Assembly (NCBI GenBank): GCA_037893245.1
Contig: JBAIAA010000865.1
Span: forward strand, 744,001 to 808,000
DNA length: 64,000 nt
Source of the DNA: Crossaster papposus
Taxonomy: Eukaryota; Echinodermata; Asteroidea; Velatida; Solasteridae
Direction: 5' to 3'
Position numbers and translations under genes: made by a program. Position 1 is the first letter of the stretch; every line of letters starts with the position of its first letter. This document shows positions 12,493 to 25,816 of the stretch, piece after piece. The notes below the pieces were generated by a model, which saw nothing but the letters and a program-made list of their open reading frames with translations, did no database searches and was not told where the DNA came from.

Positions 12493-13736
12493 GGAACAGC
12501 AGAGGTAGAAGACAGAGATAGAGTATATCCACGTGTCTGATCTACACCTCACTCAGCCTGCTCAGAAGGAACAGCAGAGGTAGAAGACAGAGATAGATTA
12601 TATCCACGTGTCTGATCTACACCTCACTCAGCCTGCTCAGAAGGAACAGCAGAGGTAGAAGACAGAGATAGAGTATATCCACGTGTCTGATCTACATCTC
12701 ACTCAGCCTGCTCAGAAGGAACAGCAGAGGTAAAATACAGAGATAGAGTATATCCAGGTGTCTCACTCAGCCTGCTCAGAAGGAACAGCAGAGGTAGAAG
12801 ACAGAGATAGAGTATATCCACGTGTCTGATCTACACCTCACTCAGCCTGCTCAGAAGGAACAGCAGAGGTAGAAGACAGAGATAGAGTATATCCACGTGT
12901 CTGATCTACACCTCACTCAGCCTGCTCGGAAGGAACAGCAGAGGTAAAAGACAGAGATATAGTATATCCACGTGTCTCACTCAGCCTGCTCAGAAGGAAC
13001 AGCAGAGGTAGAAGACAGAGATAGAGTATATCCACGTGTCTCACTCAGCCTGCTCAGAAGGAACAGCAGAGGTAGACGACAGAGATAGAGTATATCCACG
13101 TGTCTGATCTACACCTCACTCAGCCTGCTCAGAAGGAACAGCGGAGGTAGAAGACATAGATGGAGTATATCCACGTGTCTGATCTACACCTCACTCAGCC
13201 TGCTCAGAAGGAACAGCAGAGGTAGAAGACAGAGATAGAGTATATCCACGTGTCTCACTCAGCCTGCTCAGAAGGAACAGCAGAGGTAGAAGACAGAGAT
13301 AGAGTATATCCACCTGTCTGATCTACACCTCACTCAACCTGCTCAGAAGGAACAGCAGAGGTAGAAGACAGATATATAGTATATCCACGTGTCTCACTCA
13401 GCCTGCTCAGAAGGAACAGCAGAGGTAGAAGACAGATATATAGTATATCCACGTGTCTCACTCAGCCTGCTCAGAAGGAACAGCAGAGGTAGAAGACAGA
13501 GATAGATTATATCCCCGTGTCTGATCTACACCTCACTCAGCCTGCTCAGAAGGAACAGCAGAGGTAGAAGACAGAGATAGAGTATATCCACGTGTCTGAT
13601 CTACATCTCACTCAGCCTGCTCAGAAGGAACAGCAGAGGTAAAATACAAAGATAGAGTATATCCACGTGTCTCACTCAGCCTGCTCAGAAGGAACAGCAG
13701 AGGTAGAAGACAGAGATAGAGTATATCCACGTGTCT
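12417..13736 (+). repeat. Block-B duplicated segment, copy 2 (offset 3,211)
   Basis: Second copy of 9206-10525. At its right end it joins another ccttctcagaaagg monomer (13755), where copy 1 continues with gatctacacatc. This switch is an exchange junction. Confidence 0.8.
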
Positions 13737-14053
13737 GATCTACACCTCACTCAGCCTTCTCAGAAAGGAACAGCAGAGGTAGAAGACAGATATATAGTAT
13801 ATCCACGTGTCTCACTCATCCTGCTCAGCAGGAACAGCAGAGGTAGAAGACAGAGATAGAGTATATCCACGTGTCTGATATACACCTCACTCAGCCTGCT
13901 CAGAAGGAGCAACAGAGGTAGAAGACAGAGATAGAGTATATCCACGTGTCTGATCTACACCTCACTCAGCCTGCTCAGTAGGAACAGCAGAGGTAGAAGA
14001 CAGAGATAGAGTATATCCACGTGTCTGATCTACACTTCATTCAGCCTGCTCAG

Positions 14054-14914
14054 AAGGAACAGCAGAGGTAGAAGACAGATATATAGTATATCCACGTGTC
14101 TCACTCAGCCTGCTCAGAAGGAACAGCAGAGGTAGAAGACAGAGATAGATTATATCCCCGTGTCTGATCTACACCTCACTCAGCCTGCTCAGAAGGAACA
14201 GCAGAGGTAGAAGACAGAGATAGAGTATATCCACGTGTCTGATCTACATCTCACTCAGCCTGCTCAGAAGGAACAGCAGAGGTAAAATACAAAGATAGAG
14301 TATATCCACGTGTCTCACTCAGCCTGCTCAGAAGGAACAGCAGAGGTAGAAGACAGAGATAGAGTATATCCACGTGTCTGATCTACACATCACTCAGCCT
14401 GCTCAGAAGGGACAGCAGAGGTAGAAGACAGAGATAGAGTATATCCACGTGTCTGATCTACACCTCACTCAGCCTGCTCAGAAGGAACAGCAGAGGTAGA
14501 AGACAGATATATATTATATCCACGTGTCTCACTCATCCTGCTCAGAAGAAACAGCAGAAGTAGAAGACAGAGATAGAGTATATCCACGTGTCTGATATAC
14601 ACCTCACTCAGCCTGCTCAGAAGGGACAGCAGAGGTAGAAGACACAGATAAATTATATCCACGTGTCTGATCTACACCTCACTCAGCCTGCTCAGAGGAA
14701 CAGCAGAGGTAGAAGACAGAGATAGAGTATATCCACGTGTCTGATCTACACCTCACTCAGCCTGCTCAGAAGGAACAGCAGAGGTACAAGACAGAGATAT
14801 AGTATATCAACGTGTCTCAATCAGCCTGCTCAGAAGGAACAGCAGAGGTAGAAGACAGAGATAGAGTATATCCACGTGTCTCACTCAGCCTGCTCAGAAG
14901 GAACAGCAGAGGTA
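14054..14914 (+). repeat. Block-B duplicated segment, copy 2 (offset 3,854)
   Basis: Second copy of 10200-11060, with the same marker order. It ends where a tagacgacag monomer replaces the tagaagacag monomer of copy 1. Confidence 0.8.
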
Positions 14915-16689
14915 GACGACAGAGATAGAGTATATCCACGTGTCTGATCTACACCTCACTCAGCCTGCTCAGAAGGAACAGCAGAGGTAGAAGACATAGG
15001 TGGAGTATATCCACGTGTCTGATCTACACCTCACTCAGCCTGCTCAGAAGGAACAGCAGAGGTGGAAGACAGAGATAGAGTTTATCCACGTGTCTCACTC
15101 AACATGCTCAGAAGGAACAGCAGAGGTAGAAGACAGAGATAGAGTATATCCACGTGTTTGAACCACACCTCACTCAACCTGCTCAGAAGGAAGAGCAGAG
15201 GTAGAAGACAGAGATAGAGTATATCCACGTGTCTGATATATACCTCACTCAGCCTGCTCAGAAGGAGCAGCAGAGGTAGAAGACAGAGATAGAGTTTATC
15301 CACGTGTCTCACTCAACCTGCTCAGAAGGAACAGCAGAGGTAGAAGACAGAGATAGAGTATATCCACGTGTCTGATATACACCTCACTCAGCCTGCTCAG
15401 AAGGAGCAACAGAGGTAGAAGACAGAGATAGAGTATATCCACGTGTCTGATCTACACCTCACTCAGCCTGCTCAGAAGGAACAGCAGAGGTAGAAGACAG
15501 AGATAGAGTATATCCACGTGTCTGATCTACACTTCACTCAGCCTGCTCAGAAGGAACAGCAGAGGTAGAAGACATATATAGAGTATATCCACGTGTCTGA
15601 TCTACACCTCACTCAGCCTGCTCAGAAGGAACAGCAGAGGTAAAATACAGAGATAGAGTATATCCACGTGTCTCACTCAGCCTGCTCAGAAGGAACAGCA
15701 GAGGTAGAAGACAGAGATAGAGTATATCCACGTGTCTGATCTACACCTCACTCAGCCTGCTCAGAAGGAACAGCAGAGGTAGAAGACAGAGATAGAGTAT
15801 ATCCACGTGTCTGAACTACACCTCACTCAGCCTGCTCAGAAGGAACAGCAGAGGTAGAAGACAGAAATAGAGTATATCCACGTGTCTCACTCAGCCTGCT
15901 CAGAAGGAACAGCAGAGGTAGAGGACAGATATAGAGTATATCCACGTGTCTCACTCAGCCTGCTCAGAAGGAACGGCAGAGGTAGAAGACAGAGATAGAG
16001 TATATCCACGTGTCTCACTCAGCCTGCTCAGAAGGAACAGCAGAGGTAGAAGACAGAGATAGAGTATATCCACTTGTCTGATCTACACCTCACTCAGCCT
16101 GCTCAGAAGGAACAGCAGAGATAGAAGACAGAAATAGAGTATATCCACGTGTCTGATCTACACCTCACTCAGCCTGCTCAGAAGAAACAGCAGATGTAGA
16201 AGACATAGATATAGTATATCCACGTGTCTCACTCAGCCTGCTTAGAAGGAACAGCAGAGATAGAAGACAGAGATAGAGTATATCCACGTGTCTGAACTAC
16301 ACCTCACTCAGCCTGCTCAGAAGGAACAGCAGAGGTGGAAGACAGAGATAGAGTTTATCCACGTGTCTCACTCAACATGCTCAGAAGGAACAGCAGAGGT
16401 AGAAGACAGAGATAGAGTATATCCACGTATTTGAACCACACCTCACTCAGCCTGCTCAGAAGGAAGAGCAGAGGTAGAAGACAGAGATAGAGTATATCCA
16501 CGTGTCTGATATACACCTCACTCAGCCTGCTCAGAAGGAGCAGCAGAGGTAGAAGACAGAGATAGAGTTTATCCACGTGTCTCACTCAACCTGCTCAGAA
16601 GGAACAGTAGAGGTAGAAGACAGAGATAGAGTATATCCACGTGTCTGATATACACCTCACTCAGCCTGCTCAGAAGGAGCAACAGAGGT

Positions 16690-19600
16690 AGAAGACAGAG
16701 ATAGAGTATATCCACGTGTCTGATCTACACCTCACTCAGCCTGCTCAGTAGGAACAGCAGAGGTAGAAGACAGAGATAGAGTATATCCACGTGTCTGATC
16801 TACACTTCATTCAGCCTGCTCAGAAGGAACAGCAGAGGTAGAAGACAGAGATAGAGTATATCCACGTGTCTGATCTACACCTCACTCAGCCTGCTCAGAA
16901 GGAACAGCAGAGGTAGAAGACAGAGATAGAGTATATCCACGTGTCTGAACTACACCTCACTCAGCCTGCTCAGAAGGAACAGCAGAGGTAGAAGACAGAA
17001 ATAGAGTATATCCACGTGTCTCACTCAGCCTGCTCAGAAGGAACAGCAGAGGTAGAGGACAGATATAGAGTATATCCACGTGTCTCACTCAGCCTGCTCA
17101 GAAGGAACGGCAGAGGTAGAAGACAGAGATAGAGTATATCCACGTGTCTCACTCAGCCTGCTCAGAAGGAACAGCAGAGGTAGAAGACAGAGATAGAGTA
17201 TATCCACTTGTCTGATCTACACCTCACTCAGCCTGCTCAGAAGGAACAGCAGAGATAGAAGACAGAAATAGAGTATATCCACGTGTCTGATCTACACCTC
17301 ACTCAGCCTGCTCAGAAGAAACAGCAGAGGTAGAAGACAGATATATAGTATATCCACGTGTCTCACTCATCCTGCTCAGAAGAAACAGCAGAAGTAGAAG
17401 ACAGAGATAGAGTATATCCACGTGTCTGATATACACCTCACTCAGCCTGCTCAGAAGGGACAGCAGAGGTAGAAGACACAGATAAATTATATCCACGTGT
17501 CTGATCTACACCTCACTCAGCCTGCTCAGAGGAACAGCAGAGGTAGAAGACAGAGATAGAGTATATCCACGTGTCTGATCTACACCTCACTCAGCCTGCT
17601 CAGAAGGAACAGCAGAGGTACAAGACAGAGATATAGTATATCAACGTGTCTCAATCAGCCTGCTCAGAAGGAACAGCAGAGGTAGAAGACAGAGATAGAG
17701 TATATCCACGTGTCTCACTCAGCCTGCTCAGAAGGAACAGCAGAGGTAGACGACAGAGATAGAGTATATCCACGTGTCTGATCTACACCTCACTCAGCCT
17801 GCTCAGAAGGAACAGCAGAGGTAGAAGACATAGGTGGAGTATATCCACGTGTCTGATCTACACCTCACTCAGCCTTCTCAGAAGGACCAGCAGAGGTGGA
17901 AGACAGAGATAGAGTTTATCCACGTGTCTCACTCAACATGCTCAGAAGGAACAGCAGAGGTAGAAGACAGAGATAGAGTATATCCACGTGTTTGAACCAC
18001 ACCTCACTCAACCTGCTCAGAAGGAGCAGCAGAGGTAGAAGACAGAGATAGAGTTTATCCACGTGTCTCACTCAACCTGCTCAGAAGGAACAGCAGAGGT
18101 AGAAGACAGAGATAGAGTATATCCACGTGTCTGATATACACCTCACTCAGCCTGCTCAGAAGGAACAGCAGAGGTAGAAGACAGAGATAGAGTATATCCA
18201 CGTGTCTGATCTACACTTCACTCAGCCTGCTCAGAAGGAACAGCAGAGGTAGAAGACAGAGATAGAGTATATCCACGTGTCTGATCTACACCTCACTCAG
18301 CCTGCTCAGTAGGAACAGCAGAGGTAGAAGACAGAGATAGAGTATATCCACGTGTCTGATCTACACTTCATTCAGCCTGCTCAGAAGGAACAGCAGAGGT
18401 AGAAGACAGAGATAGAGTATATCCACGTGTCTGATCTACACCTCACTCAGCCTGCTCAGAAGGAACAGCAGAGGTAGAAGACAGAGATAGAGTATATCCA
18501 CGTGTCTGATCTACACCTCACTCAGCCTGCTCAGAAGGAACAGCAGAGGTAGAAGACAGAGATAGAGTATATCCACGTGTCTGAACTACACCTCACTCAG
18601 CCTGCTCAGAAGGAACAGCAGAGGTAGAAGACAGAAATAGAGTATATCCACGTGTCTCACTCAGCCTGCTCAGAAGGAACAGCAGAGGTAGAGGACAGAT
18701 ATAGAGTATATCCACGTGTCTCACTCAGCCTGCTCAGAAGGAACGGCAGAGGTAGAAGACAGAGATAGAGTATATCCACGTGTCTCACTCAGCCTGCTCA
18801 GAAGGAACAGCAGAGGTAGAAGACAGAGATAGAGTATATCCACTTGTCTGATCTACACCTCACTCAGCCTGCTCAGAAGGAACAGCAGAGATAGAAGACA
18901 GAAATAGAGTATATCCACGTGTATGATCTACACCTCACTCAGCCTGCTCAGAAGAAACAGCAGAGGTAGAAGACAGATATATAGTATATCCACGTGTCTC
19001 ACTCATCCTGCTCAGAAGAAACAGCAGAAGTAGAAGACAGAGATAGAGTATATCCACGTGTCTGATATACACCTCACTCAGCCTGCTCAGAAGGGACAGC
19101 AGAGGTAGAAGACACAGATAAATTATATCCACGTGTCTGATCTACACCTCACTCAGCCTGCTCAGAGGAACAGCAGAGGTAGAAGACAGAGATAGAGTAT
19201 ATCCACGTGTCTGATCTACACCTCACTCAGCCTGCTCAGAAGGAACAGCAGAGGTACAAGACAGAGATATAGTATATCAACGTGTCTCAATCAGCCTGCT
19301 CAGAAGGAACAGCAGAGGTAGAAGACAGAGATAGAGTATATCCACGTGTCTCACTCAGCCTGCTCAGAAGGAACAGCAGAGGTAGACGACAGAGATAGAG
19401 TATATCCACGTGTCTGATCTACACCTCACTCAGCCTGCTCAGAAGGAACAGCAGAGGTAGAAGACATAGGTGGAGTATATCCACGTGTCTGATCTACACC
19501 TCACTCAGCCTTCTCAGAAGGACCAGCAGAGGTGGAAGACAGAGATAGAGTTTATCCACGTGTCTCACTCAACATGCTCAGAAGGAACAGCAGAGGTAGA

Positions 19601-19980
19601 AGACAGAGATAGAGTATATCCACGTGTTTGAACCACACCTCACTCAACCTGCTCAGAAGGAAGAGCAGAGGTAGAAGACAGAGATAGAGTATATCCACGT
19701 GTCTGATATATACCTCACTCAGCCTGCTCAGAAGGAGCAGCAGAGGTAGAAGACAGAGATAGAGTTTATCCACGTGTCTCACTCAACCTGCTCAGAAGGA
19801 ACAGCAGAGGTAGAAGACAGAGATAGAGTATATCCACGTGTCTGATATACACCTCACTCAGCCTGCTCAGAAGGAACAGCAGAGGTAGAAGACAGAGATA
19901 GAGTATATCCACGTGTCTGATCTACACTTCACTCAGCCTGCTCAGAAGGAACAGCAGAGGTAGAAGACAGAGATAGAGTA
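16690..19980 (+). repeat. Tandem pair of about 1.6 kb with single-monomer indels
   Basis: The first copy runs about 16690-18250 and the second 18250-19980. The offset between matching markers is 1,561 bp at the left (cagtaggaac), 1,636 bp in the middle (gaactac at 16945 and 18581; caacatgctc at 17930 and 19566) and 1,711 bp at the right. Each step is exactly one 75-bp monomer gained or lost, so whole-monomer indels have occurred since the duplication. Confidence 0.75.
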
Positions 19981-20544
19981 TATCCACGTGTCTGATCTAC
20001 ACCTCACTCAGCCTGCTCAGAAGGAACAGCAGAGGTAAAATACAGAGATAGAGTTTATCCACGTGTCTCACTCAACCTGCTCAGAAGGAACAGTAGAGGT
20101 AGAAGACAGAGATAGAGTATATCCACGTGTTTGAACCACACCTCACTCAGCCTGCTCAGAAGGAAGAGCAGAGGTAGAAGACAGAGATAGAGTATATCCA
20201 CGTGTCTGATATACACCTCACTCAGTCTGCTCAGAATGAGCAACAGAGGTAGAAGACAGAGATAGAGTATATCCACGTGTCTGATCTACACCTCACTCAG
20301 CCTGCTCAGTAGGAACAGCAGAGGTAGAAGACAGAGATAGAGTATATCCACGTGTCTGATCTACACTTCATTCAGCCTGCTCAGAAGGAACAGCAGAGGT
20401 AGAAGACAGAGATAGAGTATATCCACGTGTCTGATCTACACCTCACTCAGCCTGCTCAGAAGGAACAGCAGAGGTAGAAGACAGAGATAGAGTATATCCA
20501 CGTGTCTGATCTACACCTCACTCAGCCTGCTCAGAAGGAACAGC

Positions 20545-22212
20545 AGAGGTAGAAGACAGAGATAGAGTATATCCACGTGTCTGAACTACACCTCACTCAG
20601 CCTGCTCAGAAGGAACAGCAGAGGTAGAAGACAGAAATAGAGTATATTCACGTGTCTCACTCAGCCTGCTCAGAAGGAACAGCAGAGGTAGAGGACAGAT
20701 ATAGAGTATATCCACGTGTCTCACTCAGCCTGCTCAGAAGGAACGGCAGAGGTAGAAGACAGAGATAGAGTATATCCACGTGTCTCACTCATCCTGCTCA
20801 GAAGGAACAGCAGAGGTAGAAGACAGAGATAGAGTATATCCACTTGTCTGATCTACACCTCACTCAGCCTGCTCAGAAGGAACAGCAGAGATAGAAGACA
20901 GAAATAGAGTATATCCACGTGTCTGATCTACACCTCACTCAGCCTGCTCAGAAGAAACAGCAGATGTAGAAGACATAGATATAGTATATCCACGTGTCTC
21001 ACTCAGCCTGCTTAGAAGGAACAGCAGAGATAGAAGACAGAGATAGAGTATATCCACGTGTCTGATCTACACCTCACTCAGCCTGCTCAGAAGGAACAGC
21101 AGAGGTGGAAGACAGAGATAGAGTTTATCCACGTGTCTCACTCAACATGCTCAGAAGGAACAGCAGAGGTAAAAGACAGAGATAGAGTATATCCACGTAT
21201 TTGAACCACACCTCACTCAGCCTGCTCAGAAGGAAGAGCAGAGGTAGAAGACAGAGATAGAGTATATCCACGTGTCTGATATACACCTCACTCAGCCTGC
21301 TCAGAAGGAGCAGCAGAGGTAGAAGACAGAGATAGAGTTTATCCACGTGTCTCACTCAACCTGCTCAGAAGGAACAGTAGAGGTAGAAGACAGAGATAGA
21401 GTATATCCACGTGTCTGAACTACACCTCACTCAGCCTGCTCAGAAGGAACAGCAGAGGTAGAAGACAGAAATAGAGTATATCCACGTGTCTCACTCAGCC
21501 TGCTCAGAAGGAACAGCAGAGGTAGAGGACAGATATAGAGTATATCCACGTGTCTCACTCAGCCTGCTCAGAAGGAACGGCAGAGGTAGAAGACAGAGAT
21601 AGAGTATATCCACGTGTCTCACTCAGCCTGCTCAGAAGGAACAGCAGAGGTAGAAGACAGAGATAGAGTATATCCACTTGTCTGATCTACACCTCACTCA
21701 GCCTGCTCAGAAGGAACAGCAGAGATAGAAGACAGAAATAGAGTATATCCACGTGTCTGATCTACACCTCACTCAGCCTGCTCAGAAGAAACAGCAGATG
21801 TAGAAGACATAGATATAGTATATCCACGTGTCTCACTCAGCCTGCTTAGAAGGAACAGCAGAGATAGAAGACAGAGATATAGTATATCCACGTGTCTGAA
21901 CTACACCTCACTCAGCCTGCTCAGAAGGAACAGCAGAGGTGGAAGACAGAGATAGAGTTTATCCACGTGTCTCACTCAACATGCTCAGAAGGAACAGCAG
22001 AGGTAGAAGACAGAGATAGAGTATATCCACGTATTTGAACCACACCTCACTCAGCCTGCTCAGAAGGAAGAGCAGAGGTAGAAGACAGAGATATAGTATA
22101 TCCACGTGTCTGATATACACCTCACTCAGCCTGCTCAGAAAGAGCAGCAGAGGTAGAAGACATAGATAGAGTTTATCCACGTGTCTCACTCAACCTGCTC
22201 AGAAGGAACAGT
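20545..22212 (+). repeat. 834-bp HOR tandem pair (12-monomer unit)
   Basis: Copies at 20545-21378 and 21379-22212. Monomer starts from 20601 to 21435 give the lengths 64, 64, 64, 75, 75, 64, 75, 64, 75, 75, 64, 75, that is S S S L L S L S L L S L, summing to 834. The copies differ by a handful of substitutions (tatattca against tatatcca near 20645; catcctg against cagcctg near 20791; gagatagag against gagatatag near 21870), so they are not an exact copy-paste. Confidence 0.85.
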
Positions 22213-22329
22213 AGAGGTAGAAGACAGAGATAGAGTATATCCACGTGTTTGAACCACACCTCACTCAGCCTGCTCATAAGGAAGAGCAGAGGTAGAAGAC
22301 AGAGATAGAGTATATCCACGTGTCTGATA

Positions 22330-25110
22330 TACACCTCACTCAGCCTGCTCAGAAGGAGCAACAGAGGTAGAAGACAGAGATAGAGTATATCCACGTGTCT
22401 GATCTACACCTCACTCAGCCTGCTCAGTAGGAACAGCAGAGGTAGAAGACAGAGATAGAGTATATCCACGTGTCTGATCTACACCTCACTCAGCCTGCTC
22501 AGAAGGAACGGCAGAGGTAGAAGACAGAGATAGAGTATATCCACGTGTCTGAACTACACCTCACTCAGCCTGCTCAGAAGGAACAGCAGAGGTAGAAGAC
22601 AGAAATAGAGTATATCCACGTGTCTCACTCAGCCTGCTCAGAAGGAACAGCAGAGGTAGAGGACAGATATAGAGTATATCCACGTGTCTCACTCAGCCTG
22701 CTCAGAAGGAACGGCAGAGGTAGAAGACAGAGATAGATTATATCCACGTGTCTCACTCAGCCTGCTCAGAAGGAACAGCAGAGGTAGAAGACAGAGATAG
22801 AGTATATCCACTTGTCTGATCTACACCTCACTCAGCCTGCTCAGAAGGAACAGCAGAGATAGAAGACAGAAATAGAGTATATCCACGTGTCTGATCTACA
22901 CCTCACTCAGCCTGCTCAGAAGAAACAGCAGATGTAGAAGACATAGATATAGTATATCCACGTGTCTCACTCAGCCTGCTTAGAAGGAACAGCAGAGATA
23001 GAAGACAGAGATAGAGTATATCCACGTGTCTGATCTACACCTCACTCAGCCTGCTCAGAAGGAACAGCAGAGGTGGAAGACAGAGATAGAGTTTATCCAC
23101 GTGTCTCACTCAACATGCTCAGAAGGAACAGCAGAGGTAGAAGACAGAGATAGAGTATATCCACGTATTTGAACCACACCTCACTCAGCCTGCTCAGAAG
23201 GAAGAGCAGAGGTAGAAGACAGAGATAGAGTATATCCACGTGTCTGATATACACCTCACTCAGCCTGCTCAGAAGGAGCAGCAGAGGTAGAAGACAGAGA
23301 TAGAGTTTATCCACGTGTCTCACTCAACCTGCTCAGAAGGAACAGTAGAGGTAGAAGACAGAGATAGAGTATATCCACGTGTTTGAACCACACCTCACTC
23401 AGCCTGCTCAGAAGGAAGAGCAGAGGTAGAAGACAGAGATAGAGTATATCCACGTGTCTGATATACACCTCACTCAGTCTGCTCAGAATGAGCAACAGAG
23501 GTAGAAGACAGAGATAGAGTATATCCACGTGTCTGATCTACACCTCACTCAGCCTGCTCAGTAGGAACAGCAGAGGTAGAAGACAGAGATAGAGTATATC
23601 CACGTGTCTGATCTACACTTCATTTAGCCTGCTCAGAAGGAACAGCAGAGGTAGAAGACAGAGATAGAGTATATCCACGTGTCTGATCTACACCTCACTC
23701 AGCCTGCTCAGAACGAACAGCAGAGGTAGAAGACAGAGATAGATTATATCCACGTGTCTGATCTACACCTCACTCAGCCTGCTCAGAAGGAGCAACAGAG
23801 GTAGAAGACAGAGATAGAGTATATCCACGTGTCTGATCTACACCTCACTCAGCCTGCTCAGTAGGAACAGCAGAGGTAGAAGACAGAGATAGAGTATATC
23901 CACGTGTCTGATCTACACCTCACTCAGCCTGCTCAGAAGGAACGGCAGAGGTAGAAGACAGAGATAGAGTATATCCACGTGTCTGAACTACACCTCACTC
24001 AGCCTGCTCAGAAGGAACAGCAGAGGTAGAAGACAGAAATAGAGTATATCCACGTGTCTCACTCAGCCTGCTCAGAAGGAACAGCAGAGGTAGAGGACAG
24101 ATATAGAGTATATCCACGTGTCTCACTCAGCCTGCTCAGAAGGAACGGCAGAGGTAGAAGACAGAGATAGATTATATCCACGTGTCTCACTCAGCCTGCT
24201 CAGAAGGAACAGCAGAGGTAGAAGACAGAGATAGAGTATATCCACTTGTCTGATCTACACCTCACTCAGCCTGCTCAGAAGGAACAGCAGAGATAGAAGA
24301 CAGAAATAGAGTATATCCACGTGTCTGATCTACACCTCACTCAGCCTGCTCAGAAGAAACAGCAGATGTAGAAGACATAGATATAGTATATCCACGTGTC
24401 TCACTCAGCCTGCTTAGAAGGAACAGCAGAGATAGAAGACAGAGATAGAGTATATCCACGTGTCTGATCTACACCTCACTCAGCCTGCTCAGAAGGAACA
24501 GCAGAGGTGGAAGACAGAGATAGAGTTTATCCACGTGTCTCACTCAACATGCTCAGAAGGAACAGCAGAGGTAGAAGACAGAGATAGAGTATATCCACGT
24601 ATTTGAACCACACCTCACTCAGCCTGCTCAGAAGGAAGAGCAGAGGTAGAAGACAGAGATAGAGTATATCCACGTGTCTGATATACACCTCACTCAGCCT
24701 GCTCAGAAGGAGCAGCAGAGGTAGAAGACAGAGATAGAGTTTATCCACGTGTCTCACTCAACCTGCTCAGAAGGAACAGTAGAGGTAGAAGACAGAGATA
24801 GAGTATATCCACGTGTTTGAACCACACCTCACTCAGCCTGCTCAGAAGGAAGAGCAGAGGTAGAAGACAGAGATAGAGTATATCCACGTGTCTGATATAC
24901 ACCTCACTCAGTCTGCTCAGAATGAGCAACAGAGGTAGAAGACAGAGATAGAGTATATCCACGTGTCTGATCTACACCTCACTCAGCCTGCTCAGTAGGA
25001 ACAGCAGAGGTAGAAGACAGAGATAGAGTATATCCACGTGTCTGATCTACACTTCATTTAGCCTGCTCAGAAGGAACAGCAGAGGTAGAAGACAGAGATA
25101 GAGTATATCC
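22330..25110 (+). repeat. 1,434-bp HOR tandem pair
   Basis: The first copy is 22330-23763; the second starts at 23764 and matches to about 25110. The pair shares the private variant catttagcc at 23621 and 25055, which I did not see elsewhere. Other shared markers are aacggcag at 22507 and 23941 and cagaatgagcaacag. The first junction is visible as gatatac (22329) against gatctac (23763). The unit length fits six S and fourteen L monomers. Confidence 0.85.
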
Positions 25111-25756
25111 AGGTGTCTCACTCAGCCTGCTCAGAAGGAACAGCAGAGGTAGAAGACAGAGATAGAGTATATCCACGTGTCTGATCTACACCTCACTCAG
25201 CCTGCTCAGAAGGAACAGCAGAGGTAGAAGACAGAGATAGAGTATATCCACGTGTCTGATCTACACCTCACTCAGCCTGCTCAGAAGGAACAGCAGAGGT
25301 AAAAGACAGAGATATAGTATATCCACGTGTCTCACTCAGACTGCTCAGAAGGAACAGCAGAGGTAGAAGACAGAGATAGAGTATATCCACGTGTCTCACT
25401 CAGCCTGCTCAGAAGGAACAGCAGAGGTAGACGACAGAGATAGAGTATATCCACGTGTCTGATCTACACCTCACTCAGCCTGCTCAGAAGGAACAGCGGA
25501 GGTAGAAGACATAGATGGAGTATATCCACGTGTCTGATCTACACCTCACTCAGCCTGCTCAGAAGGAAGAGCAGAGGTAGAAGACAGAGATAGAGTATAT
25601 CCACGTGTCTCACTCAGCCTGCTCAGAAGGAACAGCAGAGGTAGAAGACAGAGATAGAGTATATCCACGTGTCTGATCTACACCTCACTCAGCCTGCTCA
25701 GAAGGAACAGCAGAGGTGGAAGACAGAGATATAGTATATCCACGTGTCTCACTCAG

Positions 25757-25816
25757 CCTGCTCAGAAGGAACAGCAGAGGTAGAAGACAGATAGTATATC
25801 CACGTGTCTCACTCAG
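25757..25816 (+). repeat. 60-bp monomer with a 4-bp deletion
   Basis: An S monomer reading acagatagtatatcc, with 4 bp missing from acagagatagagtatatcc. Its length is a multiple of three, so a minus-strand frame runs on through it and produces the longest open frame in the window (about 85 codons, 25685-25942). I saw no other copy of this form, so it looks like a recent private deletion. Confidence 0.75.

Larger units (their letters stand above)
7600..15300 (+). repeat. Satellite block B (overlapping 0.4-3.9 kb duplications)
   Basis: Marked by cagtaggaac, the 76-bp monomer with ccttctcagaaagg, gatatac, gagcaacag, cagcggagg, the 74-bp ctcagaggaac monomer and gacagcag after cagaaggg. These variants recur at several different offsets (440, 1,778, 2,771, 3,211 and 3,854 bp), so the block is a mosaic of overlapping duplications with no single regular period. 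Confidence 0.75.
15300..25110 (+). repeat. Satellite block C (834/1,134/1,434-bp HOR family)
   Basis: The block is organised around a recurring ordered series: gaactac, gaaatagag, tagaggacag, aacggcag, CACTTG, cagagatagaag, cagaagaaacagcagatg, ctgcttagaagg, aggtggaag, gtttatcc with caacatgctc, CACGTA with tttgaacc, gaagagcag, gatatac, gagcagcag. Successive copies are spaced 834, 1,134 and 1,434 bp apart, so the period grows by 300 bp (four L monomers) each time. Earlier copies near 15.8-16.6, 16.9-17.3 and 18.6-18.9 kb are complete or partial versions of the same series. Confidence 0.8.
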
